Shown piece by piece: positions 44,741-58,600 of a stretch of DNA of 64,000 nucleotides. Positions within the stretch are counted from its first letter, which is position 1. Every line of letters begins with the position of its first letter. Both the position numbers and the translations under genes were made by a program. The notes beneath the pieces were generated by a model that did no database searches, was not told the DNA's origin, and worked only from the letters and a program-made list of their open reading frames with translations. This DNA comes from Schistocephalus solidus (taxonomy: Eukaryota; Platyhelminthes; Cestoda; Diphyllobothriidea; Diphyllobothriidae), in NCBI GenBank assembly GCA_017591395.1, contig WEDG01000305.1, forward strand, positions 62,001-126,000, given 5' to 3'.

Positions 44741-45267
44741 AGCCATGCTGATTTAAGTGGCCTGGGAGTTTACTCGAACCGTATCATTATTTTATATTCA
44801 ATCAAGTGATTTTGTAGGTTTAAACTCTCCTCACATTTTGGTGGCCTTTGCTGGTTTCCATGCCTTTTAGACAGTCTGATAGCTTATGGCTGCTTTAGCG
44901 TTTTCCCAGTGATTTGCCTCTTCGGGAAGGTAGAAGAATTTTGTAAATTGAGTTCAGGACACACTCGCAAAGCGATGATCTGCCTCCCTTCTCAGCACCT
45001 GTGACATAATAAACAAGGGCTCTTTGAAATATCATGGATGACAGCAGAGGTTATCTCGTTTCTGTTTAAAAGGCATTTCGTGGTCTTGATAAAAGGAGCC
45101 CGCTCTGATGACATGTTTGAGTGAAATCTTCCCCTATTCCCCTTAGTCTTTCAATAAAAGGTGCAGCTATATACGGTTTTCACCAATCAGGTGACAGGAT
45201 GTGACCATCCTTACAGAGTCCTTACAGGCAGTTTAATAGTGACCCCCTATTTATGCAGGAAGGATAC
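44741..45267. other. Unassigned DNA
   Basis: Nothing recognised. Confidence 0.4.
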
Positions 45268-45319
45268 TGACAAGGGCAATGTAAACTGGGATGGCCATTT
45301 CTGGCCTATTGGCTGTCAC
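45268..45319 (-). repeat. SINE body fragment
   Basis: Minus strand GACAGCCAATAGGCCAGAAA, TGGCCATCCC, TTGCCCTTGTC, aligned to the body of the SINE at 22231-22420. Confidence 0.55.
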
Positions 45320-47309
45320 AAGCACTTCCAGTGCGGTAGACTGTGCTTACTTGCTCACAGATAGCGTTTCGTTTTACTAATATAAGTATGTTACTGAAAT
45401 CGCTTTGACAGCATGTTTTTTTATAATTTATCTTATGAACATGGCATGCGTACAAGCAGGCTTTTCAGAGGCATTACACTAAACGTTTGCTGAATATACT
45501 GAGTGAAGACCGAATAACGTTGGTGGCAGCTTTTAGGAATTAAATTAACCTACACAGGAGATGTCAGATTTTTAAAGGCAGTTGTGTTTGCGAGTGAGAT
45601 GCCTGCTGTCATGATTCGAGGCACCTGCATCTGATTGATTTAGATAGTGCTATTAATCATACCAGAAGAAGTTTGTAAATCATTAGCTATTATCAAGTAA
45701 GTCCAGGTAAATAACGAAACTTTTCGTGCAGTTACTCTGCCTCTTGAAATTATGGTTTTTAATAAGTCCCGAACTTGGAGCCGGTAGCGATTAAATAGTC
45801 GTTAAATTCAAGCCGGGGTTACAGCGCGCAGCTCCTACGGACACACATCAACCGATGAATTTGTTGAAGGCAGTTAACACCGGTGAAAATTTGGCGTTAA
45901 TTTGCCTACTTAGACAGATAAATGTCTGGATAAAGGCGATGGGACTAGCAATTAATCACTGAAAATACGATATAAGCATTATCGATCAAGCATGGGATGC
46001 TGGGAGGGTTGAGAGGGAAAGAGAGAGAGGAAAGTATCATTTAAATTTCAGCAAATTGTGTCGCCGTCAAAAAGTCATACACTAGCCCAGGCTGGGTCGA
46101 CCCTGAGTTTTAGTTCCGTAAGGAGTATTCCAAACACTCTTCAACTGGGCCATGCGGCCTTGGGCCTGTCGACTGCGATGCGGAATAAGGGGTCACTTGG
46201 CATTTTCAGTCACAGATTTATTCTGGCTGAAGGACGTCGTATGAAGGATACCATTGCGTGTACTCGAACGCAATATGCCGTCAGTGTGCGAGACTTGTAA
46301 CTAGCAAAGCAAAGCAAGGAGGCCATTGTATGGTGTTTGGTTATGGTGGGCTGACAACGCTAAATGGGCCAAACTAGCTCCCAAGAGAACTTGCTAAAAA
46401 GTTTGAAAATAGTCTACTTATCCATGTAACGGCGACTGCAGGGATTGACGCGTTCTGCAACCCCGTTCAAGTAGTACGGCTTACGAGGACAGATACTTAG
46501 TGTCTGATGCTGGATTATGCGAACGTTCCTTTGCCCGGATAGCTGATGCAGTGATGGCCCTCTCGTAACAGGTAAACTGTACTTTGCTGGCTTCGGAATC
46601 ACGTGCTAACCAGCTCTCTGACGTACGACCGAAGGTACACATAGTGAAGATCGCTGTCATTTCTGTGTGTATGGCAACAGCAACTCTCGACCAGCGCCCG
46701 TAGAAAATCCTTTTTTCATAAAAAAATAGACTGACTAGGCAGGTTGTGAGGCATTTGTGGTCATCATCTGGCCAACAACCTACATTGGTTAGACCTCGGG
46801 CCTGTTTATGGCCTATGAGCAACCTTTAAATGAGAAAGCCCTTTTATCTGGTAAACTGACTGTTAGTACAATTCTCAATAGTTTATGACTAACAATGGTA
46901 GGGAACTCAACAGCTCTGAGGTCCTTCATTTGCTCAACAGTCCCTTGGTGTGGTCGAAAACACTGTGTGGAGTGGAGTGGTAGATTTCCTCTCGAAATTT
47001 CATGACAATCGATATTCCGTTTCCGAGATCCATTCCTCTTCCACTTCCTGAACCGTCCAGCTCCATTCGTTAATGCTCTTTCCAATTTTTTTCGGATTGA
47101 CTTGTTTCGTCAAACAATATTTATCGCAATATGCACTTTTAAGCAGACATTTATTGTCCCGTTGTCAGTAATCCACTGCAAATGCAGTTTCTCAGGCGTC
47201 AAATTTATAGTTATTTACGTGTCGTACATTCACCTTTACCTTCGGATGCAATAATTTGTAAAAAGTTTGTTCTACGCCAGACATTTTACGAACTCTCTTT
47301 AAGATAAAA
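45320..47309. other. Unassigned DNA
   Basis: Minus-strand frames at 46414-47085 do not show motifs I can assign; a decayed retroelement is possible but not supported. Confidence 0.4.
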
Positions 47310-47645
47310 TTCAGTAGGAGCAAGAGCATGTGAACTCCTTGTATTACAGGTGGCTTTGTGCTAAATCCGGGGGTCAATGGTTAAGGTAAAGAGTGTTAGC
47401 CTTAGTGTTAGGAGTGTTATGGGTTAGGTTAGGATATCGGAGTAGGTACCCCCTGGAAGTCCGCGCAAGGCTACCTGTAGTACGGGAGGAGGTCATATTT
47501 CCGTTTCCGACTCGTAATTCAACTGCAAGCGTGAAGGCACAGTTTAAATGCCTACATATGCTGATGGATTACCTTGGATACAGGGAATTTGAAGGGTCAT
47601 GTATGACGCATTTTGTGCCTTTTCTGTTTAACTGGCCGCAATGGC
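47310..47645 (+). repeat. Telomere-like-core MITE (family T), copy
   Basis: The right end TTGTGCCTTTTCTGTTTAAC, then TGGCCGCAATGG, aligns with the right end at 50100-50142. Near the left, TGGCTTTGTGCTAAATC aligns with TTGCTTTGCGCTAAATC of 49761-50142. The core has GGTTAGGTTAGG-type units. The left terminal repeat is poorly preserved. Confidence 0.5.
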
Positions 47646-48754
47646 GGATCTGAGGAACATGCAATTCAAACTTGGTCCCAATTGCGGACGACAGACGTGC
47701 CCTCGTCGTTAAACTGCCACAGCGTCCAACGCCATGACCGACTCAACGCCCTCCACGTCTCAGTTCCTTCTCCCTTACGTAGAGGTATGACTATCTGAGG
47801 ATGAAGCTTAATACTGGAACCTGATCGGACAGTTGAGCACCATTCCAAGTAACCCTACTTTTCCTATTAACTTTTGCAAAATTAATTTGTAATAACGACA
47901 AACTTGACATGTCATTTCAACGACTCTACACATCGCGGTATGTCTGTGCACCGCAAACAATACTGCTTATGAAAGGAATTTTTTCGAAGGCTTCTGTGGA
48001 ATTCTATTGGTCGGAAATAATTTATGAAAAGGTCGCTTTCTCCCTTTACCTTGCACTATTATGAGGAATAAAATAATCTGATCATTGAAAATAACTAATG
48101 CATGCAATTATCCCACAATGTTGTCTTTGGCACGTGTTCTTAAGGCGTACAAGTTAAGTGTAGGTAAGTTATCCGAAGGTAACTTTGGAGTGCTATCAGA
48201 TGCTTTGAACCCCATTATTTATTCACAGGTAGGTAGTACATATATAAGCATTTACATGGTACGTTCCAAACTTTTAACTGCTCTGACTATGGAGGTTTCC
48301 GAACCCTTTGGATTCCTATAAGAATAAATCGCCACTAAGCCTATCCTATAATATTCGATACGATAGTAAGTTGTTTGGCAAATGGGAGAGCTATGTTTAC
48401 TGGGTGGTTCACCATGCTCATTTAGGGACAGGCTCTTTTAAGTGAAACAGTCAGAGCTTCTTAAAGTTTTTTTCTGGTGTTCTGATGAGTCTGACTGTGT
48501 ATCTCAGTCAGGCCCGCCTGCACGGACTTACCGCAAACAAGTTGCTTGTGCACATGGTTTTCCTCCGATATAAATCCTCGATCACTGCTCATACTGGATA
48601 ACCCACCGGGTACTATACAAAGCAGCCGCTACAGAGGCGAATCCAGCAGATCCAGGAGGCATGCACAGCACAAAATACGGTTGATCATAATTAGGGAAGA
48701 AGAGGGCTCTTCGCTCGCCGGAATCATGGCTTTATTTGTCTAAGCTTTTGAACT
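47646..48754. other. Unassigned DNA
   Basis: No gene or repeat recognised. Confidence 0.4.
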
Positions 48755-48998
48755 CTAGCTTTGAACCCAGCATCGGAGATAAAATCCGCAACAAAAGAAG
48801 CGACGGATTGTCATAAGTGGCTGCCACACCGACGAAATCGGTCCCGTGTTGACCCTCACAGCCACGAAGATAATCGCCCTTGCCAGACGCAAGACAAGCC
48901 GCAAATTGATTGAGGCTGGCGCCTGTGAGTACAACTCAGTCAATCGATTTATCGATCTGGTGCTGTCATGCAGAGCCCTGCGCATTCACCTCCGAACT
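48755..48998 (-). repeat. MITE-like repeat, family D, copy 3 (partial)
   Basis: Minus strand begins AGTTCGGAGGTGAATGCGC, CAGGGCTCTGCATGACAGCA, ATCGATTGACTGAG, AGGGCGATTATCTT, matching copies 1 and 2. The distal end is not clear. Confidence 0.5.
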
Positions 48999-49760
48999 GG
49001 CCTCACTGGTGTTTGATTGATCCCTGTCCCTTATAACTGTTGCTTGTTTATTTGATGCCACTTTTATCTCTGACGCTGGACCCCAGTAGTTGTTCAGAAG
49101 CTCAGATGAATAAATAAATGTGCTCGGCGATCGAACACTCTTCGCTAACCTACACTTGGAATGCGAACATTCGCCGCAGTTAATTAGTGCACGCGGTGGG
49201 CACCAAGGAAACGTGGAATGAAAGCCGGTGTTTTTAACTTGTCCAAGAACAGTTGCGTGCACCAGCGCGTGAGCTCCCACACCCTCAAACACCTCTTCGG
49301 GTCCGGTGGGTCCTTTCGCGTGCTCGCTGTCGAGGTGAGGGACATCTGGAACGGGAGAATACATGCATCCGGCTTCGTGAAGCCTGCGCACCGTAAATGC
49401 ACGTGGCGACATTCAGTTCTGGAGCCAGACAATTGTTTCGTCTGTTGATTGACAAGGTGGGGCCAGCCGGCGGCCCAACGTCGATCAACTGTCCAAGAAG
49501 TAGCACAGAAGTGGCCTGTTTCCTGCTTCCACGAACCAACTGGAGAAGAAATGCTCTTCTAGTGACAGTTAACTGAAAAAAAAACCCATTGGGTAAGTGT
49601 GTCGGGTGATCTGGGTGCAGCTCCGCTGTAAAAGCCAACGCTTTTTAAAGAATGATATCGTCCGAATTGCACATTCTGCATTTTTTATTTTATGTCAAAA
49701 ACTCAGAGTGAGTCCTCAGACGAGACTGCAAACTTGGGGCATTCAGGAAAAGTAGCTAGT
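48999..49760. other. Unassigned DNA
   Basis: Overlapping frames on both strands at 48966-49638 have no motif I can name. Confidence 0.4.
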
Positions 49761-50142
49761 AAGGCTGGCTTGTATGGTCGCCTAAACAGGGCATGAGAAC
49801 AGGAACTGCTTGCAATGCATGTTGCTTTGCGCTAAATCACGAGGCAATTAGGCGTACGACTAAGGTGGGTGATAGCGTACAGTTTGGGGTTAGGCTTAAG
49901 GTTCGGGTCAGGATTATGTTAAAGATTTAAGGTTTGGGTTCGTGTGAGCTGTAGGGTTTACGTTTGGGGCAGAGCTAGGGTCAAGATTAAGGTTACAGTA
50001 TAGTTTTATGTTAGGATTAGTGTGAAGGTTAAGGCACAAGAATATTTTCCTTTCCCGAAATCTATTGAAATGTCAACTATGTTAAGTGGGTGGGGTGTTC
50101 CTAATCTTGTGCCCTGTTTAAGTGACCATGCAAGTTATCCTT
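49761..50142 (+). repeat. Telomere-like-core MITE (family T), best copy
   Basis: Terminal inverted repeats of about 45 bp: left AAGGCTGGCTTGTATGGTCG then CCTAAACAGGGCATG; right, in reverse complement, AAGGATAACTTGCATGGTCA then CTTAAACAGGGCACA. About three quarters of positions match. The core is made of degenerate GGTTAGG / TTAAGGTTTGGG units and no protein is encoded. Confidence 0.65.
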
Positions 50143-51490
50143 ACCGATTTGGTTTCCAGAACTTCGGAAAAATGGACAAACTTTTATTAAAACCGTTCTT
50201 TTCCCAATTAGGGATAAAAGCGACTAACTTATAGGAAACATGGAACAGGATTACACAGATAAATGATATGCAGGAACCAGAGCTAACCCGTCTGTTTAAT
50301 GTCAGCTATTCTGCCGTACTCAAGGGCTGTCATCACTATCGAAACAGTGATGACCTACGCTTTGATTAGCACGTAAAGGAATTTGTGGGCCACCAAATGG
50401 TGGTCACCTCCGCCCGGCCGAACCAGGTTCAGTTAACTCAACCATCTGGATGTTAGAAGAACCGGACAACTGGCAGTCCATGTAGCATATCGCGTATTCT
50501 TACCATCCAACGACCCAACGTGTCAAATTTGCAGGTCTCGATCTTTAAGGGGACACGATAAATTAGAAGCGCACGCTTGGATTTGGATGACGGTTGTTTG
50601 CAGATCAGCTTGCGTTGTTCGGGTGGGAAAATACTAAATCCCCAATATTTACGTAGACAACAGGATTCCGGTTCACATCCGGAGGAATCCCGGACTTCAT
50701 TCCGTCTAAGGCTAACCCATAGCCAACACTCTAACCCTGATCGTGATGCCCATGCCAACTTTAACCTAAAAGTAAACCGAATACAATTCCTGACCCTACT
50801 TTCAATCTTTATCCTGACCCTTATTGTAAGTTTAATCCAAACTGTAATAAAGGGAAGTGAGACAAAAAATGTCAGTCACAATCACGACTCCGACTAGAGC
50901 CCTGGTATGCTAAATACAGAGTGTGATCTAGGACCTTAGTCACAAGTCCAATTGGCGACCCGCGTTCTAATTGCAAATAGCGTTACATCACTCGCACAAC
51001 AGATTAACTAAAAGTGATTTTAGAATTTTCACCTTCCTACTACCTGTATACAGGGGGGGGGGGGCTTTTCGGTGTTGGGGGCAGCGGAAATGTTGATTCA
51101 ACGACAGTGCGGGTACGAGGTGCTAATCGATGCACCCGCAGCTTCAACAGCATTCTATGTCGCATGATCCCCGTCCTCTAAACGCGTGTTGCCCCGCCTT
51201 GTGGCCTGCAGATGGGAGCAATTAACCTGACGACTACACCTTTACTGGGCCCCTCCCCACCGACTTTATTGACCTTGAAGGCGATGTCGCGTGCCCGCAG
51301 TTTTGCAGACGCCAACTTCGTGCGATGGCCGTACCGCTGGACCTTGGCAACCTTTTAGTCGAGATGCTAGAGGGAAGTTCACGGGCTCAAGAGAATAGGC
51401 CAATTTCGGAAAAAAGGCAAACTGTCCTTGAAGGTGAAATCCATTTCGCCCTCTTGCTGAACTAACTAAGACTATATTCTCCTAGGATGA
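50143..51490. other. Unassigned DNA with telomere-like tract and poly-G
   Basis: 50715-50830 has scattered CTAACCC / CTAACCCTGA / TTTAACC units. A 12-base G run lies at 51053-51064. No gene recognised. Confidence 0.45.
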
Positions 51491-51494
51491 GGGT

Positions 51495-51555
51495 GCGGAG
51501 GCCGGAAGGCGATACAAAATCACCAGAAATGGCCATTCCTGCCACCCTCGTCTTT
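51495..51555 (+). repeat. SINE body fragment
   Basis: CAGAAATGGCCATTCCTGCC and CTCGTCTTTGTTGGC match the SINE body. Confidence 0.5.
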
Positions 51556-51713
51556 GTTGGCATTGCTCATCTGCCTAAACTACTAGCCACTGTGCCGCTG
51601 CATATGGGTCTGGAGAGTGAGCCCCAAGACAAAACGGTTCAAGTGAGTTCCCTTAATGATATGTGAGCGTTCATCAACGACCGCCAATATTCCCAATCTA
51701 AACCAGTAAGAGA

Positions 51714-51872
51714 ACGAGCCGGTGGTAAGAGCGTGTAACTTCTGATCAATGCTTTGTGGGGTCGAGCCTTGGGTGGTGCACCTCCTGAGGTTGGGTATGA
51801 CTGGCTGACGACGTCTAATGGGCCAGAAACGACCATTTCAGTTTCCCTTGTCTTGGTCGGCAATGTTCAATT
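51714..51872 (+). repeat. tRNA-derived SINE
   Basis: Weak A-box GAGCCGGTGGTAAGAGC, B-box-like GGGTCGAGCCTTGG, then TTGGGTATGACTGGCTGACG and CCCTTGTCTTGGTCGG. The head is more like the minus-strand copy at 9120-9291 (TTCTGATCAA shared) than the one at 22231. Confidence 0.65.
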
Positions 51873-52559
51873 CCCAAGCGGCCGAGGCCATCACTGAGTT
51901 GCTTCTCTACCATAACTGTACCTAATTTAGATGTTTTCCATGCCGGTCGAAAACTTCATTCGGGTAGCCCTGGACTGCAAGGTGTACGCTTTCTCGAGCT
52001 CAGTGGTACACTGAACTATACTTATTTTTTTCATTAAATGGTCGTATGCGTTATATAAAAAGCAAGCAACAGAACCGGTTCCAAAATGAGTAGTTTTTAA
52101 TATGCATGCATAACAGTGGCATGGGGACTGTGATGGCTGTTTTTCGTTTATTTTTCATCTTCAACTCCGTCAACCGGTTCGAAACAGGACTCATTTGATA
52201 TATGATGCAATGCGCCAGCAGGTCGGGTCCAGGGGCGTTTCAACTCCCGCGTCCTAAATTCAAACCAAACACGAACTCTAAAAACTCAAATTCTTGTTAC
52301 CCAAACCATAACACCAGCACTAGTCTGACCTCCCAGACCGTAATGCCACTTTCAATACGGTGGGGTCCATATTTCCGAGTCCTACCGATATACCATCCAA
52401 TCGTTCGAACACACCCTCGTGCACTTCTCCTAAGATAACCATCGACAATTCAACCATCGCGAATAATAAGGTCCCCCAGAGCATGGTGGTTGCAAAAGGG
52501 TTGACTTGCGCGTACACTAGTTTATCGAGGTAGTATTTTGTACAGAATCTACTGAACTC
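51873..52559. other. Unassigned DNA
   Basis: Nothing recognised. Confidence 0.4.
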
Positions 52560-52640
52560 TCTCCTCTCTCCACCGTCTCTCTCTCTCTCTCTCCCACATG
52601 AGTTCGGTGTCAAGGTGGAGTCATTAAAATCGGGGCAGGA
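52560..52640 (+). repeat. Possible family C fragment with (CT)n
   Basis: (CT)n at 52576-52593 followed by CACATGAGTTCGGTGTCAAG and GGAGTCATTA, resembling the family C block at 29740-29790. Confidence 0.35.
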
Positions 52641-55600
52641 TCAGACGCAGTGGTCGGTAGTCCGTTTATCCGTGTCACATGCGCCTGTTCCGCGTTCAAG
52701 ATATCAAATTTTCACACAGATATGAAACTTGCAGCCCAGATTCCTATTTAGTGTGGCTGTCATAGAGAAGATGCAGTGAGTGCCATGAGCACTCAGGCAC
52801 CAGACCGCTATCCGAGCCGTTTATCCATCTACTGTGGGCAAGGGACTGCCACGGTGGGCGCTTGAACCTAGGCCGGCTCCCATGTCCCTCTCTATGTCTG
52901 ATATTGTTATGGATGCACAGCCCGAAAAACGCGTACCTGACCCATTTTGGCTTCACACATTTTCTACTCTATGTCTATTGTAGGGGGCAACTAAATGACT
53001 AATAAGCACAAAACATCATTCGTTCAGAATTCCATCGACTACGTATCGTTCAACCAAGACAACGTTATCCTGCTTAGGCTAGACACCCTTCGAGGAATCT
53101 GCATACATCAAATTGCCAAATAAAATTGCCAATCGCCCTTTGGTAGAAACTCTATGATGCCTGAAATTACTTACCTCCTAAAAATAACGCTTTTCGTGGT
53201 GGTAGAGATACCTGTGTAGCAGCTTTTACAACTAACCGGTAGCCTTTTTTACTCGACCGCAAACTTCATTTTAGGCCTTTTGACCACTTTCCGCAGCAGG
53301 GCTGTTAACTCGTTACTCGTTCTGACAGGCCATACAAATTATCCGTGATGCAAAATTTTACCGTAGAGGAAACACCCTCTAGCTTGCTTGCTAACCTCTC
53401 TATTTTTACCTAACTGACTTCACGCGGTGTCTTTAACCGCCCAAATTCAGCTATGCTTACGGCCATTTCTGTGAACTCCCTTATTAAGGTGTTCTTCCGG
53501 GCTGGCGTTGAATCGCTCTAATTCATGGATGAATATAGCTATTTTCTATCCACAACTTGTTCCAGGACTTCCGGTCATGTTGTCAGATGGGCAGCGAGGA
53601 GCTCATTAGGGTAATTCTCCTCTTCCCCTTCCAACCCCCCCCCCCCCCCCTCCAAACTAGCACCGTCATTCCACACACTAGAGGCAGAGAAAAAGTCTTT
53701 GATAAGAAGTCGAGCAGACCTGACCTGACAATGTGGTTCACATTATTGTGCGTTCGTGGACCCCCATTGATTTTGCTGGATGAGATGCCCCCTAATCCAG
53801 CTACACCTCGGCGACCCCCTGTAATCCCTTTGGGTGTGTGTGTGCCGGGCTTAAGCAAGTGGTTGCTAGGCCGCTGTCACGTCAGTTGGCTTGTCGATAA
53901 TGACCTGTTTCACGCGACATCCGAGTTCTGCACGAAGGGTTTCTACAACGAAGAGAATGAGGGCATGCAGCAGGTCGGAAGTCCTTCGTCTGAAGACGGA
54001 GATGGGTAGCAAGTTCGATTTTGAGGACACGCGGCTAATGTGCGGACAATCCTTGAAACATGTGGATAGATGTTGCAGACACGGGTCTCAGGTATACCGA
54101 TTCCGTCTATCGCCAGCTGTTACCTCAATGGTAAAGGATGTATACACGTTTTAGTGTAGACGGGCTGCTGTTTGCATAACCTATGATGCTTATGAACGTA
54201 TGCGTTGGTACGGGAAACTAAACGAATCCCTACGATGTTTTCACTATGACAAACACAGCATTTAACTGTAACTTCTGCGGTAAATAGAACGCGCTGGTAG
54301 ATAGACTGACAATTACTTGGCTTGACCCGAAATTCCAGAACTCCCAACATTTCCATGACAGCCTCCATAAAATATGGAAATCAGGTAACACAATTGCACT
54401 ATCTGACGATGCAGAATCAACAGACTAATCATCCGACATCGCCTCTGATTTATGATGACTATATGTGTGTGAGTTAATCCGCCTTCCCTTGTCCCTTACT
54501 CACAAAGCCGGTCCGCTGCTGACTGTAGATTACATGCAGTTCGCCCCTGTGCCATACGCGATAAAAGTCCAGGGTCTCCTCTCACTAGAGGACACTTTTC
54601 GAAGAACTGTCTCCAAGTCTGTCCACTAATTTACTACCAGAATCCTGGCCCAGGTCTCCGAAGAAAACTAAATTCATTTTTTTTCTTTTGAAACCACGTG
54701 GCGGGCAGATGGTTACCCCGGATTTCGATTCTTGGTTTCTCAGGCATGCGTTGACCTGAAGAGAACTTATCTAAAACGTAGGTTTTTAATCAACCTTACG
54801 AAATCCACTAATGCTGTTTATTTATCTCCGTTAACCATTCTAGCAAAGTATCCACGTTTGACTTACGTTCGACACCCTATTTTCTCGGAATTTTCTGGGT
54901 TCGTCTGTACCAGCAAGTCACCATTTGTATGCATTTTAAAAATTGATAACTTTTCCCGTGACTCAATGTTTCCCATGTTTGATTTTCAGCTTGTTGCTTA
55001 ACGATCAATGAAATTGGGCTTTCATTTGGACTCTGAAGTGAACACCAATCCAATCGCCTGTTCTTCTGCGAAGTGACTCTGAAATGAAACTAACTTCAAA
55101 GCAGACATCAAATTTTATTTTTATTATTTATTATTTATTATTTTAACAATAATAAGTTGATTAAAGCAAAAACATACCCACACACCTGGAAAATAAGAGG
55201 CGGAGGCGGAAAGATAGAGGTAAAGAGAAAATTACCCGCCAACGATTCAAGGTTTCGGCTTCTTTGTCAGTGGTGGCAGCACGTGGCTACCGTTGGTTTA
55301 ACGACCTCCGCCCCTACACAGTATGCTGTTAATTCGAAATACGCCGCCAACACGTTAGGAGCACGCTATTTCTCATCATATCCTCGGTCGTGTGCGCTCA
55401 AGGTGGAGGTGGCACGTGCATACATCGAATCACTGCACACCTGTCAGGGCACATTGGACCTACGTGTAGTCTTTCTGAGAAGAAAAACGACCTGGCCTGT
55501 CATTGAAGTACAAAGCGAAACCGCGGCTCTCGGGCGGCCGAACTGCGACAACAGTGGTAACGAATGACCGCAGGCCACCCTGGTGTGGGTCGCAGCGAAC

Positions 55601-58600
55601 AGAGAGTGGCAGAAGAGCAGTCGAGCGCTGAACATCGGGAGGTTACGGACACCAGGAGGCAAGTCGAAGAGTGGAAACATAGTGAGATCTTAACAGAACA
55701 GTTGCTGGACTGTCTTGGAGAATCGGGGACTTCAGAAGATCCGTGTCGACCAGAACCAACGGATGGATCAATCTGTGATAAGTAAGATGATTTTGATCGT
55801 AAAATTAATATCATTTTTTGAAGACTGAGACCTTTAAAATCATATTTTGAAGTGGAAAATGTTCATTTGTGATGAAATGTTGGTAGCTCTTCACAAAGTT
55901 GTGACTTCGTTCCCGAACATACTTATAAGAAGGGAGCAAGGAAGCATTAACAGAATTTATGTGATCAGTAACATTTCACCCATGTAGTAAAAACCCAAAA
56001 TGAATGTTTAAGGATCACAGGAATTATAATTCTTTCATAGGAACCAAATAACTTTTGTGTGGGTTTCTTGTAAAAGCTAAGGAATGCAAAAGCTGGTCTC
56101 AATCGCGTTTTTAGTGAAGAAGTGGTCAGAAATCGATAGGATTTTTTGGTGGACAAGATGGTTTTATGATGTTAAAAACTGAGGACGTTTTCTTGGATAT
56201 TGCAATTTACTAGTTTAATTTTTGGGTAAAGTCATGGAAATGTAGTCTGTGAGTAATTATTTTGATGTGCCCCATGCATAACATTATAAATCAGGGTTTC
56301 ATTGACGTCGGCTGTAACCTAGTACCCCCTTATTGCAACTGAGATGGAAGTCCCTGTTTTATGACGCACTTTCGTATATGAACTTGGTAATATCAAGTTT
56401 AATGCTCCTCAGTGGTTCCGCCGACAGTACCTATACAATAGCTGACAAAGTAACGTTCACTGCCAAATTGGATAGATTGAATTTATGGAATCACTTATTC
56501 AACTCTCACCTGAACGCTCATGAAAACATAAATTAAAGATATTATGTTGCCCCTTTCAGGTGACCGACATGTCTACTACCACCAGTAGCCTTTTGAATGC
56601 GATATTTTGATCCTAGAAAGCACCACCTTTGAACACGACTCACTAAATAAGTACTTTCACTCCTTTTAAGTCATACTTTCATATATTTGAAAAACGGAAT
56701 AATTTACTATGAGCTTACAAGGCAAAAAGGGATAAATGAATCCATTCATCGATAGCTTGAAGATATGAGATCGTGAGGATCCTCATTCCCGCGACATTGA
56801 CAGTTTCTGCTGATGTTTACACCAGGTAAGTTAATCCAGCTTCCGATGCAATGTCGCGTCATTACGTAGGTCTCGAGGTGACCTACTAACAGTTGGGCGA
56901 GATAAACAGATGACCTTGGCCCTAAAGAAGGGTAAGATAGGGGTGAAGGAAAAATTAATTTTACTTTCCGACAGCAAGAGCAGGTGAGTTTCGACTTTTG
57001 AGTGAACAACTGATGTTTCGGAAATTTTAGCAAAACTAGAGGATATTTCTAAGTGGTATCCGTCTCCGGTGAACGTCTCTTGAACAGTCTTTACCACTAC
57101 TTGATTTACAGGTGTGCGGCGGTGCGGCAAACCACCTCGGTTGTCGCAACGCAGGCAGAGATACGCAGAAGGAACTCATTGGTCAACTGTGACGGTGCGA
57201 ATGCACGCACACAGACTAGCGTGAGCTACCGTAGAATTTGGCGAGAGTTTGAGCCATTCAGAGATATGGAATTCGGTGCATGGGCTATCCTGTTGCATAC
57301 ACCAAGGGTGAAATCTTCGATCGAAAGGCAAGCTTTTTATGGCACCTGCAACGGTAAATGTTGACACGTCAGGCTCAAAGTCACCCCGCTACTTCTATTG
57401 GTAGAACGAAATTAGCAACAAATTCAACGTTCGCGCCACGGCATACACTTGTCCCGTTATGTCCTGGGGATCGATCTACAGTCCCGCATTCTCTCTATAT
57501 TATTAGACACCTCTTATTTGCCCGCGGGGCTCAAGGTAGATCTCCGAGTCATAACGGAACGACAGTATGTTCCACAGCGATCTCAATGATAGTTCCTCCA
57601 TCAAAAATTGCACCTAGGACTGCGATTGTAGGCAAGGACTGGGCGCAAATCGCCACATGATACAGCATTTTGGCTATCTTCTCACGGCAGCGAGATCTTT
57701 GTGCAGCATAGCATTATTTTTTCTATTTCTAATGGCAAGCTAACGCGTCAAACAGTAAAAGCGAGGTATGTAAGTCGTCTAAAACAGTAGACACTCATGA
57801 GATAGACTCTAAAAGGAGCTTTCATAAATACTGGGAATGACCAGCTAATAATTTCCGAATGACACAGATGTCTTAGTGTGGTAGGAATGTACAGACTGTG
57901 GGACATTTAAGATACTCAAACGTGTGAACTGCCAGTGAGTATTTTTCAAACTCACCATCTTCCCATCGCTGGTTATCTCGTAGTCACCCGTTAACTTATA
58001 TGGCAGCATACATAATTTTCTGGGCACTGAAGTATGTGTTCGGGCTAAGATGCCACAGTAGCTTTGCTTTAAAGCCTATCACAGGGGTTGCTGAACCCTT
58101 TGGACATAAAGCAGCGATTAAAACCAATTGAAAGAAGGCGTATGGACACCGTTTTCGAATTTTATTTCAGTTTTATTGCCTCCGTCGGCACGACCGCGTT
58201 GAGATGACTTTGAGAAATCTTCTCATCACCTTAGCCTTAACTAAAGCTGCTCTATCGCCACCCCGCCTGTCTGCTGGGCTTCATCGTTATTTCCTTTAGA
58301 CCCAGAAAGCTCAAGAGGGCAAATTACCATAAATTCAGATAGAAGGTATATTGTCTAAAAACCTCCCTCTATTTACCGTAGTTTTGATATGGTCTTTACA
58401 ACGTAAATGTATAAGGAGGAGGGTAGTGCTACGCATTTCGTTCTCCCTGTAATCCAGCACATGCTGTGAACTCGTTGCCGCTTCTAGGGGGTTAAATTCT
58501 TGGTTGAAGGCAACAGCTGTCGACTTTGGTGGTGCCGAGTTAGAAAGGAGACGGAAAGCGCCTGGGTCAATCCTTGTGTCAGTTTTCATTTTCACTCGTA

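Noticed and set aside
46414..47085. Minus-strand frames as a retroelement or gene
   Set aside because: No RT, nuclease or other motif could be identified; left unassigned.
53557..54009. 150-codon frame as a host gene
   Set aside because: It runs through a poly-C tract, has no recognisable domain and shows no supporting splice or promoter context.
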